From CAYYTU01 sp964474655 (GTDB lineage Bacteria > Chloroflexota > Anaerolineae > B4-G1), in contig CAYYTU010000015.1 in the NCBI GenBank assembly GCA_964474655.1, forward strand, positions 1-54,039: 54,039 nt of DNA, given 5' to 3'. A program made the translations under genes and the position numbers. Shown here one piece after another: positions 1 through 9,389 of this stretch. How positions within the stretch are numbered: position 1 is the stretch's first letter; each line of letters begins with the position of its first letter. Below the pieces are notes generated by a model. That model had not been told where the DNA came from, ran no database searches, and was given only the letters and a program-made list of their open reading frames with translations.

Positions 1-24
1 CACGCCTGGCGAGCAAGCTACATT

Positions 25-85
25 GTAAACAAAGGCGACAACCGCCGATTAAATTCATAAAAATAGCGGAAAATAAAGTAAGAGC
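25..85. repeat. 61-bp element, left copy (inverted partner at right end)
   Basis: AT-rich 61-bp stretch that matches the reverse complement of 53979-54039 at 58 of 61 positions. The first 31 bases (25-55) are identical, and the three mismatches are at 56, 73 and 80. Read on the minus strand it contains a GGCG-GTTGT-CGCC hairpin followed by TTTGTTT, so it could end transcription of the MetF-like gene, which stops at 113. Base composition is clearly poorer in G+C than the genes. Confidence 0.9.
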
Positions 86-112
86 GAAGATTGTTAAACC
101 AGCAAGGTCTGG

Positions 113-922
113 CTATGAAAGAATCTCCGCCACCATCTCGTAGCGCCCCGGCGACGGCATAAGACATACCCCGGCGAAGCGCTCTTTGGCAACAGCCAAC
201 ATCTCGCGCGCGTTCGCAAGCCCTGCAGCGGATGGATCATCGGCCCGCACGATCCGGTCGCGCACACTATCAGGTACGCTGATGCCAGCCACCCAGCGAT
301 CCAGAAAAGCCATGTGCCCGGCCGAAAGCAAAGGCAAAAGCCCCAGCAGCAGCGGAATATCGAGCTGCTGCGCGACCGCACTCAAGGCCTCAGCCCCGGC
401 TTCGTCGTAGATCGGCTGCGTGATCACAAATTGCGCCCCGGCCCGTGCCTTCCACATTAGACGACGAACACCCTGCATAAAACCATCCACGCCGGGAGCT
501 GGATCCAGCACCACGCCGGTGCCAAACCCCAGCTTTCGCGCCTCACGCACCATATCGAAGATACTCACGCTCCACGATACCTCCTCCTGCGTCTGGCGTC
601 GCAAAGCCACTGCATCGCCCGTGGTGATCAGCACCGTCTCTATTCCCAGTGCCTTCGCCCCCCAGAGCAAGCTGTCGACGCTCAAGAAATTGAGATCCCG
701 CATCGTGCAATGGAGGATCACAGGCTTACTCACCTGCTCCCGAAGCAACACACTGAAGGCCAAAGCGCTCATGCGCGGCTCGGCCAGCGGGTTTGAGGCC
801 ACGCTGAAGGCATCGAACGGCAAATCGTCCACCGCCACCAAGCTGGCAAGCAGCGGCTCCGGATCTGAGCCGGCCGGAGGCACAACGGTGACGACGACGG
901 TGAAGCGATCTGACGATAACAT
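113..922 (-). CDS. methylenetetrahydrofolate reductase-like protein (MetF family)
   Basis: 269 residues and a MetF-type TIM barrel. MetF reduces 5,10-methylene-THF to 5-methyl-THF with FAD for methionine synthesis. Seen: the N-terminal strand ending VVPPAGSDP, a central ILHCTMRD strand, LITTGD (the Asp equivalent to the flavin-contacting Asp of MetF is kept) and the late FVITQPIYD strand. The ATG at 922 is chosen because GAAGGG lies just upstream; a longer in-frame start at 955 lacks this. Oddity: the position three residues before the first Pro of the PP motif, which is Glu in E. coli MetF (E28), is Thr12 here. It may be a divergent or specialised MetF homologue. Monocistronic, with its own promoter and a hairpin in the downstream repeat. 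Confidence 0.75.
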   Translation of the reverse strand: MLSSDRFTVVVTVVPPAGSDPEPLLASLVAVDDLPFDAFSVASNPLAEPRMSALAFSVLLREQVSKPVILHCTMRDLNFLSVDSLLWGAKALGIETVLITTGDAVALRRQTQEEVSWSVSIFDMVREARKLGFGTGVVLDPAPGVDGFMQGVRRLMWKARAGAQFVITQPIYDEAGAEALSAVAQQLDIPLLLGLLPLLSAGHMAFLDRWVAGISVPDSVRDRIVRADDPSAAGLANAREMLAVAKERFAGVCLMPSPGRYEMVAEILS

Positions 923-973
923 AATGCCCTTCACGATGAAGCGATGACACAGCATCCAATTGTAGCAAGGTCG

Positions 974-1002
974 ATTGTACTATCGCAGAGCTTTCCACGC
1001 AA
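974..1002 (-). promoter_or_regulatory. sigma70-type promoter for the MetF-like gene
   Basis: Minus strand: -35 TTGCGT (complement of 997-1002), 17-bp spacer, -10 TACAAT (complement of 974-979), about 50 bp upstream of the ATG at 922. A second TACAAT lies just downstream. It is divergent from the promoter at 1021-1049. Confidence 0.5.
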
Positions 1003-1020
1003 GCAATCCCGCTCGCGTGC

Positions 1021-1049
1021 TTGCCCTGGCAGACACTCGCTGGTACAAT
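1021..1049 (+). promoter_or_regulatory. sigma70-type promoter for the DUF3160 gene
   Basis: TTGCCC, 17-bp spacer, TACAAT preceded by TGG (extended -10). It would give a leader of about 100 nt before the ATG at 1157. Confidence 0.55.
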
Positions 1050-1156
1050 GGACAGACTTGCGATCATCCCTCCCATAACCCGCTTGTGCCCGAGCCAGAC
1101 AGTGCGTCCAGTCCGGGCAATCTGACCCTTGCCTACCCAAGAAGGAGGTAGCTGCG

Positions 1157-3826
1157 ATGAAGAATAATGTCTATCGTATCGGATTACTTATGAGCATCCT
1201 GCTGATGGCGATGGCATGCATCCCCTGCTCTCCATTCACCCCCAGCGATGAGCCGGACGCCACCGCCACGCTGGCTCCAACCAGCACCCCGGATGAGACA
1301 CAGAAGCCGCCCACCTCGACGCCGTCGCCAAAATCGAAGTTGACCTTCGCCTCATTCAACGAGCCCCCCGTCGACGCGGCGACCGCCATCCAGCACGAAC
1401 CCATCGCCCCCGACCTGAACAACGTCCAAATGCCCTTCGTTCTCTCTCAAGCCCAGGTCGACCGCCTGGCCCAGAACGGCTTCGTAGTCAGCCCTGGTGC
1501 GGAAAAGGAGTTCTTCACCCTCTACGAGAAAGCCCGCTACGACAACGTGCCCATCTTCGTCACCAGCGACTCGCTCTTCCACGTCTACCACCTGCTGTTC
1601 GATAAAGTCCTCCGCACTGCCGAGGTCGAATACTTCATCCCCCTGCTCCGCGATCTGAACCGGACGATGCTGGCCCGCACCGACGCGCTCTACCAAGAAA
1701 TCCAGGGCACCGACTGGGATGAGGAGGCGCTGCGGACAGTGGCCTTCTTTGGCGTCGCCAGCCGGCTGCTCGATCCCGGCGTCCAGGTGCCGCAGTACGC
1801 CGCCACAATGGTCGACGAGCAAGTCGCCTTGATCGAGCAAGCCGACGGCTTCGACGCCTCGCCCGTCTTTCCCACACTGGAGCACGGCGAGGACTACACC
1901 CAATACATCCCCCGTGGCCACTACACGAAGAGCGAGGCCCTGAAAGCCTACTTCAAGAGTATGATGTGGTACGGACGGATGACCTTCCGGCTCAAGACCC
2001 GCGTCCCCGACGCAGGACGCCAGGAGACCCGCTCCGCCCTGCTGCTGATGCACGCGCTGCGCACCGCCGAGGTCGACGGGCAACCGGCAATGGACGTCTG
2101 GGCCGATCTCTACAGCCCGACGGTCTTCTTCGTCGGCCGCAGCGACGACCTGACCGTGCTCCAGTACAGCGAATTGATGGACCAGATCTACGGTGAGACC
2201 ATCGCTCTAGAAACCTTGACCGACGAGGCGCTCCTGGACCAGTTCATCGAAGAGGCAAACAAGTTGCCCCCACCCCGCATCCTGGGGATGGTAATCTCGG
2301 ATCAGGATGACGTCGAGGAGGAGACAAAGGGTCTCCGCTTTATGGGCCAGCGCTTCGTGCCCGACGCTTACATCTTCCGCCAGCTGATCTACCGCAACGT
2401 CGGCCAAGCGCAGCCGCCCAACCGACGCGGACTACCCAACGGGCTCGACGTCCCGGCGGCGATGGGCTCCGAGCGCGCCTACCAGATCTTGGAGCAGCTG
2501 GGCGAGACCGACTACGACAAATATCCTCAACAGATGGAAAAGGTCCAGACCTGGCTTGCTGGCCTGAATACCAAAGACTGGACCGAGACGCTTTACAACT
2601 CCTGGCTTTACAGCTTCTACCCGCTGCTGGACCCGCCGGGCGACGGCTACCCGGCCTTTATGCAATCAACCGCCTGGCTGGATAAGCAGTTGAACACGAT
2701 GTTGGGCAGCTGGGCCGAGCTGAAGCACGATACTATCCTCTACGCCAAGCAGGTCTACGCCGAACTCGGCGGCGCTCCCTCACCGCCCCCACCAACCCCA
2801 CCCCGAGGATACGTGGAGCCAGTGCCGCACTTCTACGCTCGCCTGGCAGCGCTGACCGATATGACCCACGAGGGCCTCAACAGCCGCGGCCTGCTCGCCG
2901 AAGAGGACGCGAACAGCCTCCAGCGGCTGAGCGACTTGGCCCGTGATCTCCAGACGATAGCGGAGAAAGAACTGCGCGGCGAGCCGCTGACCCCAGAGGA
3001 GTACGAGCTCATCCGTTTCTACGGCGGCGAACTCGAGCACCTGACGATGGCGGCCGCCGAGACGCCGGGCGATGACGAGGAGCCCGGCGGGCAGAAGATG
3101 CTGTCGGAGAAGCCCCAGGCGGCGGTGATCGCCGACGTAGCCACTGACCCCGATCCCGAGGGCGACGGCTCGGCGAACCCGGTGGTACTGGAGGTCGCTG
3201 TGGGCCGCATCGACGAGATCCACACCATCGTACCCCTGGTCGAGGACGATGGCTCGATCACGCTGCAAGCGGCCAAGGGCGGCGTCTTCTCCTACTACGA
3301 GTTCCCCTGGCCGGCTGAGGATCGCCTGACCGACGAGAAGTGGCGCACGATGTTAGACGAGGGCGAAGCGCCGGAGCGCCCGGCCTGGATCGAGACGTTC
3401 TTCACCCCGGAGGGCGAGTACAGCGCCCTGCGGGAGGGCGTGGCCCGCTTCCAGGATTCGCTCGTGAACGCGTTCTGGTATCTGGAGCCCGAGCAGCTGC
3501 CGAGCGGCGGCGATACGCTAGCCCAGCTCCGCACCGCGGTCCAAACGCTGCAGAGCGAGAGACGCTACCAGGCCCGCACGCTGATGGGCGTCGATTTCCG
3601 CTCCTTCGACCGCCAGGCAGATGATCTGGCGGTGGTGACCGTGCGAGAAACGTGGCAGGAGACGCTCCACGAATACACAGGCGATTGGCCCAGCTATGAC
3701 GATCCCCCCATTGGGGAGCGCGGGCCTTACACACTAGACGTCACTTACACGCTGGAGCCGGACGAAGCCAACCGCTGGACCGTGACCCGCGTGGTCTATG
3801 CCGATGAACCACCCCAGTGGCGATAA
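1157..3826 (+). CDS. DUF3160-type lipoprotein
   Basis: 889 residues. Residues 1-21 form a lipoprotein signal ending in LMAMAC, so Cys21 is the likely lipidated residue. A Thr/Pro/Ser-rich linker follows (about 30-60), then a long, mostly helical domain that I recognise as DUF3160, with the landmark NVPIFVTSDSLFHVYH near the start. Function is unknown for the family; it is typically a surface lipoprotein in Chloroflexota and some other phyla. Start is firm: AAGGAGGT sits 8-9 bp before the ATG. The gene overlaps the downstream CapA-like gene by 29 bp, implying coupled expression of two cell-surface proteins. No catalytic motif recognised. Confidence 0.85.
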   Translation: MKNNVYRIGLLMSILLMAMACIPCSPFTPSDEPDATATLAPTSTPDETQKPPTSTPSPKSKLTFASFNEPPVDAATAIQHEPIAPDLNNVQMPFVLSQAQVDRLAQNGFVVSPGAEKEFFTLYEKARYDNVPIFVTSDSLFHVYHLLFDKVLRTAEVEYFIPLLRDLNRTMLARTDALYQEIQGTDWDEEALRTVAFFGVASRLLDPGVQVPQYAATMVDEQVALIEQADGFDASPVFPTLEHGEDYTQYIPRGHYTKSEALKAYFKSMMWYGRMTFRLKTRVPDAGRQETRSALLLMHALRTAEVDGQPAMDVWADLYSPTVFFVGRSDDLTVLQYSELMDQIYGETIALETLTDEALLDQFIEEANKLPPPRILGMVISDQDDVEEETKGLRFMGQRFVPDAYIFRQLIYRNVGQAQPPNRRGLPNGLDVPAAMGSERAYQILEQLGETDYDKYPQQMEKVQTWLAGLNTKDWTETLYNSWLYSFYPLLDPPGDGYPAFMQSTAWLDKQLNTMLGSWAELKHDTILYAKQVYAELGGAPSPPPPTPPRGYVEPVPHFYARLAALTDMTHEGLNSRGLLAEEDANSLQRLSDLARDLQTIAEKELRGEPLTPEEYELIRFYGGELEHLTMAAAETPGDDEEPGGQKMLSEKPQAAVIADVATDPDPEGDGSANPVVLEVAVGRIDEIHTIVPLVEDDGSITLQAAKGGVFSYYEFPWPAEDRLTDEKWRTMLDEGEAPERPAWIETFFTPEGEYSALREGVARFQDSLVNAFWYLEPEQLPSGGDTLAQLRTAVQTLQSERRYQARTLMGVDFRSFDRQADDLAVVTVRETWQETLHEYTGDWPSYDDPPIGERGPYTLDVTYTLEPDEANRWTVTRVVYADEPPQWR

Positions 3827-5549
3827 CTCAGGACGGCGAGGGGGCTTCCCCCTCGCCGCCTGCGTGTTGCTGCTCGCCGTGCTCGCCAATCTGGTCATCT
3901 TGACCCGATCGGCGGCTTACGACAACCTCCCTCTCCTGAAGCCATATCCCTGGTTCTATCTGCGCGATGGGAAACTACCGAGCGCCGACGAGCAGCTCGC
4001 CGAGGTGCTCGCCGTGGGCGACGTGATGCTGGGGCGCGGCGTGGCCGATGAGGTGCGACCGCTTGCCGAGGTGGCCCCCTGGCTTCGGAGGGCTGACTTG
4101 GCGCTGGGTAATCTGGAATGCGTCATGGGAGCGCCAGACTCTGCGTTTCTCGATGAACATCGCGACAAGGGTGCAATCAAGCTGTATGCACCTCCAGTGA
4201 CGATCAACGAGCTGCGCCGCGCCGGGTTCGATGTCCTGGGGCTGGCGAACAATCACGCTCTTGACCTGGGTTTGGAGGCTCTGAACGAGACGGCCTCCCG
4301 GTTACAAGAGGTCGGCATAGATACCGTGGGCTTCGGTCCAGGTCCAGTGGCAGCCTTCCATCCTCTGTTCCGGGAGGTGAACGGCGTCCGGCTGGCGCTG
4401 CTGGCCTTCAACGCTGTGCCCTACCCCGCCGACGCCCACGACGCCAGGACGGGCTGGGCCCTGGCCGACTGGGACCCAGATCGAGCCGCTCAGACTGTCA
4501 CTGCTGCCCGTCGGCAGGCCGACGCCGTGCTCGTCTCCGTCCACTGGGGCTACGAATACCAGACCGACATCGACCCGGCTCAACAGACAATCGCCCACAC
4601 CTTGCTGGACGCCGGCGCCGATCTGGTGATCGGGCACCATCCGCACGTGGCCCAGGCGTTCGAGATTCACGACGGTCGTTGCGTGGCCTACAGCCTGGGC
4701 AACTTCGTCTTCGATCAAGGGCAGGATCCCACGACGGAGGGGCTGGTCGTGCGGGCCCTCTTCGACACCGCCGGTCTGCGGGCCGTCCAGGCACTGCCGG
4801 TGCGAGCCGGCTCTCGCACCCGGCTGATGGCGCCGGTGGAAGGCGCCTCGCTGCTGAAACGGATAGCCCCGCCGCCGCGCCGGGTTGCTTTCGCGTGCTC
4901 AGAGAAAACTTGCCGGCCGGTTGAGCTCACGGCGGAAGCGACAGAACGGGCACAAAAAGCACAAAGCCTCTTCTGGGGCGGCGCCATCGACCTGACCGGC
5001 GACGGAATCGAAGAGCAGATTCGCCGGGTGAAGAAGCGCATCGTCATCTATCGGGACGGCGCTGAGGACTGGCGCAGCCCACCGAGCTGGCGCGTGGTGG
5101 ATGCAGCGCTTGGCGACCCCAACGACGACGGCCGCCACGAGATACTGCTCGCCTTCTGGCGCCCCGCCGACGAAGCGCCCCGCTTGCCCGACAGATCGCC
5201 CCCCGACCCAACGGAGGTAACCAGCCAGCCCTTCATCATCGGCTATCGAGACGGCATCTACCGCACCCTCTGGGGCGGTTCCGCAGTGGACATCCCGATC
5301 CGGGAAGTCGCGCTGGGCGACGTAAGCGGCGATGGCAAGCAGGAGTTGATCGTGCTGGAGCAACATGAGGATGAGGAGAAACGCACCGTATCGACCTGGA
5401 GCTGGCATGGCTGGGGCTTCAGCTTGCTTTGGCGGAGCGCGCCCGGGCGCTATCGAGACTTGACACTCGTGGACGGAGGCCAATCGCCTGTCATCACCGT
5501 CGCCGTAGAGCCGGCCTGGCGCCTCGCACAGACATCGCCCGATTACTGA
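3798..5549 (+). CDS. CapA-family metallophosphatase-like protein with C-terminal repeat region
   Basis: 583 residues. An N-terminal hydrophobic segment (about 17-37) acts as signal or anchor. Residues about 70-350 are a CapA/PgsA-type calcineurin-like domain: GDVMLGR (74-80), LGNLECVMG, LANNHALDLG, SVHWGYEY, VIGHHPHVAQ and SLGNFVFDQ, together the full set of metal-ligand loops. CapA proteins are tied to poly-gamma-glutamate capsule synthesis, but most homologues are uncharacterised. The C-terminal ~200 residues contain DLTGDGIEEQ, GDPNDDGRHE and GDVSGDGKQE, which resemble calcium-binding FG-GAP/VCBS blades. The start lies inside the DUF3160 gene (two nearby ATGs at 3798 and 3804), suggesting translational coupling. 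No ligase partner (CapB/C) is nearby, so a capsule role is uncertain. Confidence 0.8.
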   Translation: MPMNHPSGDNSGRRGGFPLAACVLLLAVLANLVILTRSAAYDNLPLLKPYPWFYLRDGKLPSADEQLAEVLAVGDVMLGRGVADEVRPLAEVAPWLRRADLALGNLECVMGAPDSAFLDEHRDKGAIKLYAPPVTINELRRAGFDVLGLANNHALDLGLEALNETASRLQEVGIDTVGFGPGPVAAFHPLFREVNGVRLALLAFNAVPYPADAHDARTGWALADWDPDRAAQTVTAARRQADAVLVSVHWGYEYQTDIDPAQQTIAHTLLDAGADLVIGHHPHVAQAFEIHDGRCVAYSLGNFVFDQGQDPTTEGLVVRALFDTAGLRAVQALPVRAGSRTRLMAPVEGASLLKRIAPPPRRVAFACSEKTCRPVELTAEATERAQKAQSLFWGGAIDLTGDGIEEQIRRVKKRIVIYRDGAEDWRSPPSWRVVDAALGDPNDDGRHEILLAFWRPADEAPRLPDRSPPDPTEVTSQPFIIGYRDGIYRTLWGGSAVDIPIREVALGDVSGDGKQELIVLEQHEDEEKRTVSTWSWHGWGFSLLWRSAPGRYRDLTLVDGGQSPVITVAVEPAWRLAQTSPDY

Positions 5550-5759
5550 TCCGAACACTGGCTACCTTCACTTTCACCAGGGATTGAGCGTAAACGCGCC
5601 TGTAGACAATCTAATGCGCCTAGGATGCTTTGGAACTGCTTCGTTTGCCCCTCTCTTACAACCTTGCCGCTAAAATGACCTGTGGTAAGCTCCTTATTTG
5701 CACAATCGCTTAATCGTTGAAGCCGACGAACAGTAGCTTTCACACCATTCAATCGACCC
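5550..5759 (+). other. intergenic region upstream of the ABC-F gene
   Basis: 210 bp separating the CapA-like gene from the ABC-F gene. No convincing promoter, RNA fold or coding frame could be read. A 79-codon minus-strand frame crosses into the next gene and has no recognisable features. The ABC-F ATG has no clear Shine-Dalgarno site. Confidence 0.4.
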
Positions 5760-7685
5760 ATGCCTATTCTAACCGCCAGCAACCTGGCTCAATCGTACGG
5801 CGCAGAGGACATCTTCGAAAGCATCTCCCTCGCGGTACCTCATCAAGCCAAAATCGCCCTGGTAGGCCCCAACGGATCGGGGAAGACTACCTTGCTCCGC
5901 CTGTTGGCCGGCCTGGAAAAGCCCACCTCCGGCATCGTTCATCGGGCCAAGCGCTCGCGGGTAGCCTATCTCCCTCAGCAGGCCGATCGTTTCTTCCAAG
6001 AGCACAAAGGCACGCTGTGGGAGGCAATGCTGGAAGTCTTCGCCGACCTGCAAGCGCAAGCCGCCGAGCTGCGACGCCTGGAGGCGGCGATGGAGGACCC
6101 GGCGACCCGCGAACAGGCCTCGCGCCGGTACGGCGATCTCCAAGAGGCCTTCGAGCGGGCCGGCGGCTACGCCTACGAGTATCGCATCAAACAGGTGCTT
6201 GCCGGCGTTGGCTTCGACCACACGGCGTTCGATCAGCCGGTGACCCAGCTCAGCGGCGGCCAGAAGACTCGCGCTCTACTGGCTCGGCTGCTGCTGGAGG
6301 AGCCGGATTTGCTGCTGCTGGACGAGCCGACGAACCACCTCGACCTGGAAGGGATCGAGTGGCTGGAGGAGTACCTCGCATCGTGGGAGAACGCCTTGAT
6401 CGTCGTGGCCCACGATCGGGCGTTCCTGGACGCCGTGGTCGAGCGGGTGTGGGATCTACAGTGGGGCCATCTGGAGCAGTATCGCGGCAATTACAGCGCC
6501 TACGTCGAGCAGAAGGCCGAGCGAATGGCCCGCCAGCAGGCCGAGTACGAGAAACAACAAACCTTCATCACCCGCACCGAGGAATTCATCCGCCGTAACA
6601 TCGCCGGGCAGCGCAGCCAGGAGGCAAAAGGCCGCCGGAAGCGATTGGAGCGGCTTGAAAGAATCGAACAGCAACAGGAGTACCGCCCGCCCAGCATCGC
6701 CCTAGAGGAGGCAAATCGCAGCGGCGATCTGGTACTCGAGATGGACAACCTGACGATCGGCTACGAAGCGACCGGCCCCTTACTCGCCATCGAGAAAAGC
6801 AAGATCCGGCGCGGAGAGCGCGTGGCCCTGCTCGGGCCCAACGGTTCCGGCAAATCGACCCTGGTGCGTACCATCCTGGGCGAAGTCGCGCCCCTCGCCG
6901 GGCACGCTCACATCGGCGCCAGCGTGGAGATCGGATACTTCGCCCAGGGCCACCACAACCTGGCCCCCGAGAAGTCCGTGCTCGAAACGGTCCAGCAAGT
7001 CAGCCGGATGACGACGACCGAAGCCCGGTCATTCTTGGGGTGTTACCGCTTCAGCGGCGACGAGGTCTTCAAGCGCGTGCGGGACCTCTCCGGCGGCGAG
7101 CAGGCGCGTGTGGCGCTGGCCGTCCTCGTCCTCCAAGGAGCAAACTTTCTGATCCTGGACGAGCCGACCAATCACCTTGATATTCCGACCCAGGAGGTGC
7201 TAGAGGAGGTGCTGGCCGATTTTGACGGCACGCTGCTGATGGTGACGCACGACCGCTATCTGATTCGTCAACTGGCCGAACGCGTCTGGGCGATTGAGGA
7301 GGGCACGTTGATGACGTTTCACTGGGGCTACGACGACTACCGCCAGTGGCTGGCCCAACGCCACAAGCAGGAGCAAACCAGCGCCGAGGCACGGAAGGCC
7401 AAGCGAACCGCCCGGCAGAAGCAAGAGGCGAGCCGAACAGCAAAGCAGGAGGCAGCGCGGATGGCCCAGCGACGGGCCGAGCTGGAACAGCGCATTGAGG
7501 CGCTGGAGGCGCGCCAGGCCGAGTTGGAATCGGCCTTGACGCTGGCCAGCGAGCGGCAGGACGTCGATGAGGTGCGAGAGCTGGGGGACGAGTATCGTCA
7601 GATCGAAGAGGAGCTGGATACGTTGCTGAGCGCCTGGCTGGATAGCGAGGCCGCTGAGCAATTCCCGGATGAGCAGGAGAGATAG
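5760..7685 (+). CDS. ABC-F family ATPase
   Basis: 641 residues, with two ABC domains in one chain and no membrane segments, as in ABC-F proteins that act on the ribosome (translation factors or antibiotic-resistance proteins) rather than in transport. Walker A GPNGSGKTT (about 36-44) and a second GPNGSGKST; signatures LSGGQKTRA and LSGGEQARV; Walker B LLLLDEPTNHLD and LILDEPTNHLD. The inter-domain linker is Arg/Lys/Gln-rich and helical (arm and P-site tRNA interaction region). The C-terminal ~110 residues are a charged coiled coil, as in Uup-type members. Both ATPase sites look intact. Closest type is Uup-like from the C-terminal extension; a specific substrate cannot be named. The next gene follows after 18 bp. 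Confidence 0.92.
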   Translation: MPILTASNLAQSYGAEDIFESISLAVPHQAKIALVGPNGSGKTTLLRLLAGLEKPTSGIVHRAKRSRVAYLPQQADRFFQEHKGTLWEAMLEVFADLQAQAAELRRLEAAMEDPATREQASRRYGDLQEAFERAGGYAYEYRIKQVLAGVGFDHTAFDQPVTQLSGGQKTRALLARLLLEEPDLLLLDEPTNHLDLEGIEWLEEYLASWENALIVVAHDRAFLDAVVERVWDLQWGHLEQYRGNYSAYVEQKAERMARQQAEYEKQQTFITRTEEFIRRNIAGQRSQEAKGRRKRLERLERIEQQQEYRPPSIALEEANRSGDLVLEMDNLTIGYEATGPLLAIEKSKIRRGERVALLGPNGSGKSTLVRTILGEVAPLAGHAHIGASVEIGYFAQGHHNLAPEKSVLETVQQVSRMTTTEARSFLGCYRFSGDEVFKRVRDLSGGEQARVALAVLVLQGANFLILDEPTNHLDIPTQEVLEEVLADFDGTLLMVTHDRYLIRQLAERVWAIEEGTLMTFHWGYDDYRQWLAQRHKQEQTSAEARKAKRTARQKQEASRTAKQEAARMAQRRAELEQRIEALEARQAELESALTLASERQDVDEVRELGDEYRQIEEELDTLLSAWLDSEAAEQFPDEQER

Positions 7686-7703
7686 ACCACCAAAGGAGAG
7701 AGC

Positions 7704-8909
7704 ATGAGGGACGCCACAAACTGGCAACTGGCCACTCAAGCCGTCCACGCCGGCAAACCCAAGGTAGAGAGCGGTTTCATCCCCACCGTCGGCGCCATTC
7801 ACCCCTCCGTTTCGTACCGCTACCCCACGATGGACGCGCTGGACGCCGTCTTCGAGGGCACACGCTCAGGATACGTCTACGGACGCTACGGCAACCCCAC
7901 AGTCACGGCTCTGGAGGAAGCAATCGCCGAGATGGAGGCCGGCGAGCGCGGGTTGGCCTTTGGCTCGGGGATGGCCGCTATCCACACATCGCTGCTGGCG
8001 ACCGGAGCAGAGGCAGGATCGACCATCGTCGCCGCCCAGGACATCTACGGTGCCACGTACGCGCTGCTAAACGATCTCCTGACAGCGCAGGGGGTCGCGG
8101 TCCGCTTCGTGGACGCCACAGACCTAGACGCGGTGCGGGCCGCCTGCGCGGAGCTGAAACCAGCGGCGCTGATAGCGGAGACCATTTCCAATCCGCTGCT
8201 CAAAGTCGCGGACATCCCGGCCTTGAGCGAGGTAGCCCACACGCACGGAGCTACGCTGCTGGTCGATAGCACTTTCACCACGCCTTATCTGATGCAACCG
8301 CTGAGCCTGGGCGCCGACCTGGTTATCCACAGCGCCACCAAGTACCTGGCCGGACACGGTGACGTATTAGGCGGCGTGGTCGTCACATCAGAGGCGCGGC
8401 GTCAAGCGTTGTTCGAGGTGCTGAAGGTAACGGGGGGCAACCTGGGGCCACACCAGGCCTGGCTGACGCTGCGCGGGATGAGGACGTTGCCGCTCCGAAT
8501 GCGCCAGCACTGCCAGAACGCTCTGGCGGTCGCTCGCTGGCTAGACGAACACCCTCAGGTGAGCCGTGTGCTGTATCCAGGACTGCCCTCGCATCCCCAG
8601 CACGCCCTGGCGACTGATCTCTTCGGACGGCACGGATACGGCGGCATGGTAGCCTTTGAGATTGCCGGGGCCGGCCAGCGGGAGATCTTCCACTTCTTCG
8701 AAGCCCTCAATCTCTGCATACCGGCCACCACCCTCGGCGACGTCCACAGCCTGACGCTCTACCCGGCTCACTCCTCACACCGCGCGTTGAGCACCGAGGA
8801 ACGAGCCCGGATCGGCATCGGCGATGGGTTGGTGCGCATGTCGGTGGGCATCGAAGCTGTTGACGATCTGATCGACGATCTGGATCAGGCCCTGGACGCT
8901 CTCGGGTAG
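7704..8909 (+). CDS. Cys/Met metabolism PLP-dependent enzyme
   Basis: 401 residues, fold-type I PLP enzyme of the cystathionine gamma-synthase/beta-lyase, methionine gamma-lyase and O-acetylhomoserine sulfhydrylase family. Seen: YGRYGNPT near the N-terminus (phosphate contact across the dimer), the GSGMAAI loop, the LLVDSTFTTPY strand with the PLP-binding Asp, and HSATKYLAGHGD with the Schiff-base Lys. Length is typical. AAAGGAGAG lies just before the ATG. Substrate choice within the family cannot be decided from sequence alone; the MetF-like gene earlier in the window fits a methionine role but is not linked by operon. Cytoplasmic. Confidence 0.9.
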   Translation: MRDATNWQLATQAVHAGKPKVESGFIPTVGAIHPSVSYRYPTMDALDAVFEGTRSGYVYGRYGNPTVTALEEAIAEMEAGERGLAFGSGMAAIHTSLLATGAEAGSTIVAAQDIYGATYALLNDLLTAQGVAVRFVDATDLDAVRAACAELKPAALIAETISNPLLKVADIPALSEVAHTHGATLLVDSTFTTPYLMQPLSLGADLVIHSATKYLAGHGDVLGGVVVTSEARRQALFEVLKVTGGNLGPHQAWLTLRGMRTLPLRMRQHCQNALAVARWLDEHPQVSRVLYPGLPSHPQHALATDLFGRHGYGGMVAFEIAGAGQREIFHFFEALNLCIPATTLGDVHSLTLYPAHSSHRALSTEERARIGIGDGLVRMSVGIEAVDDLIDDLDQALDALG

Positions 8910-8921
8910 AAAGATTATAAT
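8893..8921 (+). promoter_or_regulatory. promoter giving a probable leaderless mRNA (pentapeptide gene)
   Basis: TATAAT at 8916-8921 ends only 6 nt before the ATG at 8928, so the expected start point coincides with the start codon. A TGGACG at 8893-8898 lies 17 bp upstream as a weak -35. No Shine-Dalgarno is present, which fits a leaderless transcript. Confidence 0.55.
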
Positions 8922-8927
8922 ATCCCT

Positions 8928-9389
8928 ATGACAAAACTGACACCAGAAGAAGTCTCTCAGAAGCTAGAAGCCGGCCAGTCGCTACGCGAGGCCGACTTGC
9001 ATGGGCTCGACCTGGCTTTCTTCATCCTGGAAGAGGTCGATCTCCACCACGCCAATCTCCATCGGGCGCAGCTCCAGGGCGCCATCCTGCGCGGCGCGAA
9101 CCTGAGCGGCGCCGATCTATCCCAGGCCGAGCTGGACGAGGCCGGTCTGCTCGAAGCGGACTTAAGCGGCGCCAACCTACACCAGGCCGATCTTCCAGAA
9201 GCCGACCTGCGCGGAGCAAACTTGCGCGGGGCTGATTTGAGCGACGCCAACCTGGAGGAGGCCCTGATCACCCCTGAACAGCTCCACCAAGCCGCCTCGC
9301 TGGCGGGGATCACGCTCCCGGACGGCACCCGACTGAGCCGGCGAAACTGGTCAGATGCATTCGATACCTGGCGCCGTGAGCAAGCCTGA
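8928..9389 (+). CDS. pentapeptide-repeat protein
   Basis: 153 residues. From about residue 20 to 110 the chain follows the A(D/N)LxxA five-residue rhythm (for example GANLSGADLSQAEL, GANLRGADLSDANL), which folds as a right-handed quadrilateral beta helix. A short non-repeat tail follows (about 115-153). No signal peptide or membrane segment, so cytoplasmic. Some family members mimic DNA and protect gyrase, but most have no known role and nothing here decides it. The start is supported by a -10 box placed for leaderless expression. The 3' end overlaps the next small gene. Confidence 0.85.
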   Translation: MTKLTPEEVSQKLEAGQSLREADLHGLDLAFFILEEVDLHHANLHRAQLQGAILRGANLSGADLSQAELDEAGLLEADLSGANLHQADLPEADLRGANLRGADLSDANLEEALITPEQLHQAASLAGITLPDGTRLSRRNWSDAFDTWRREQA

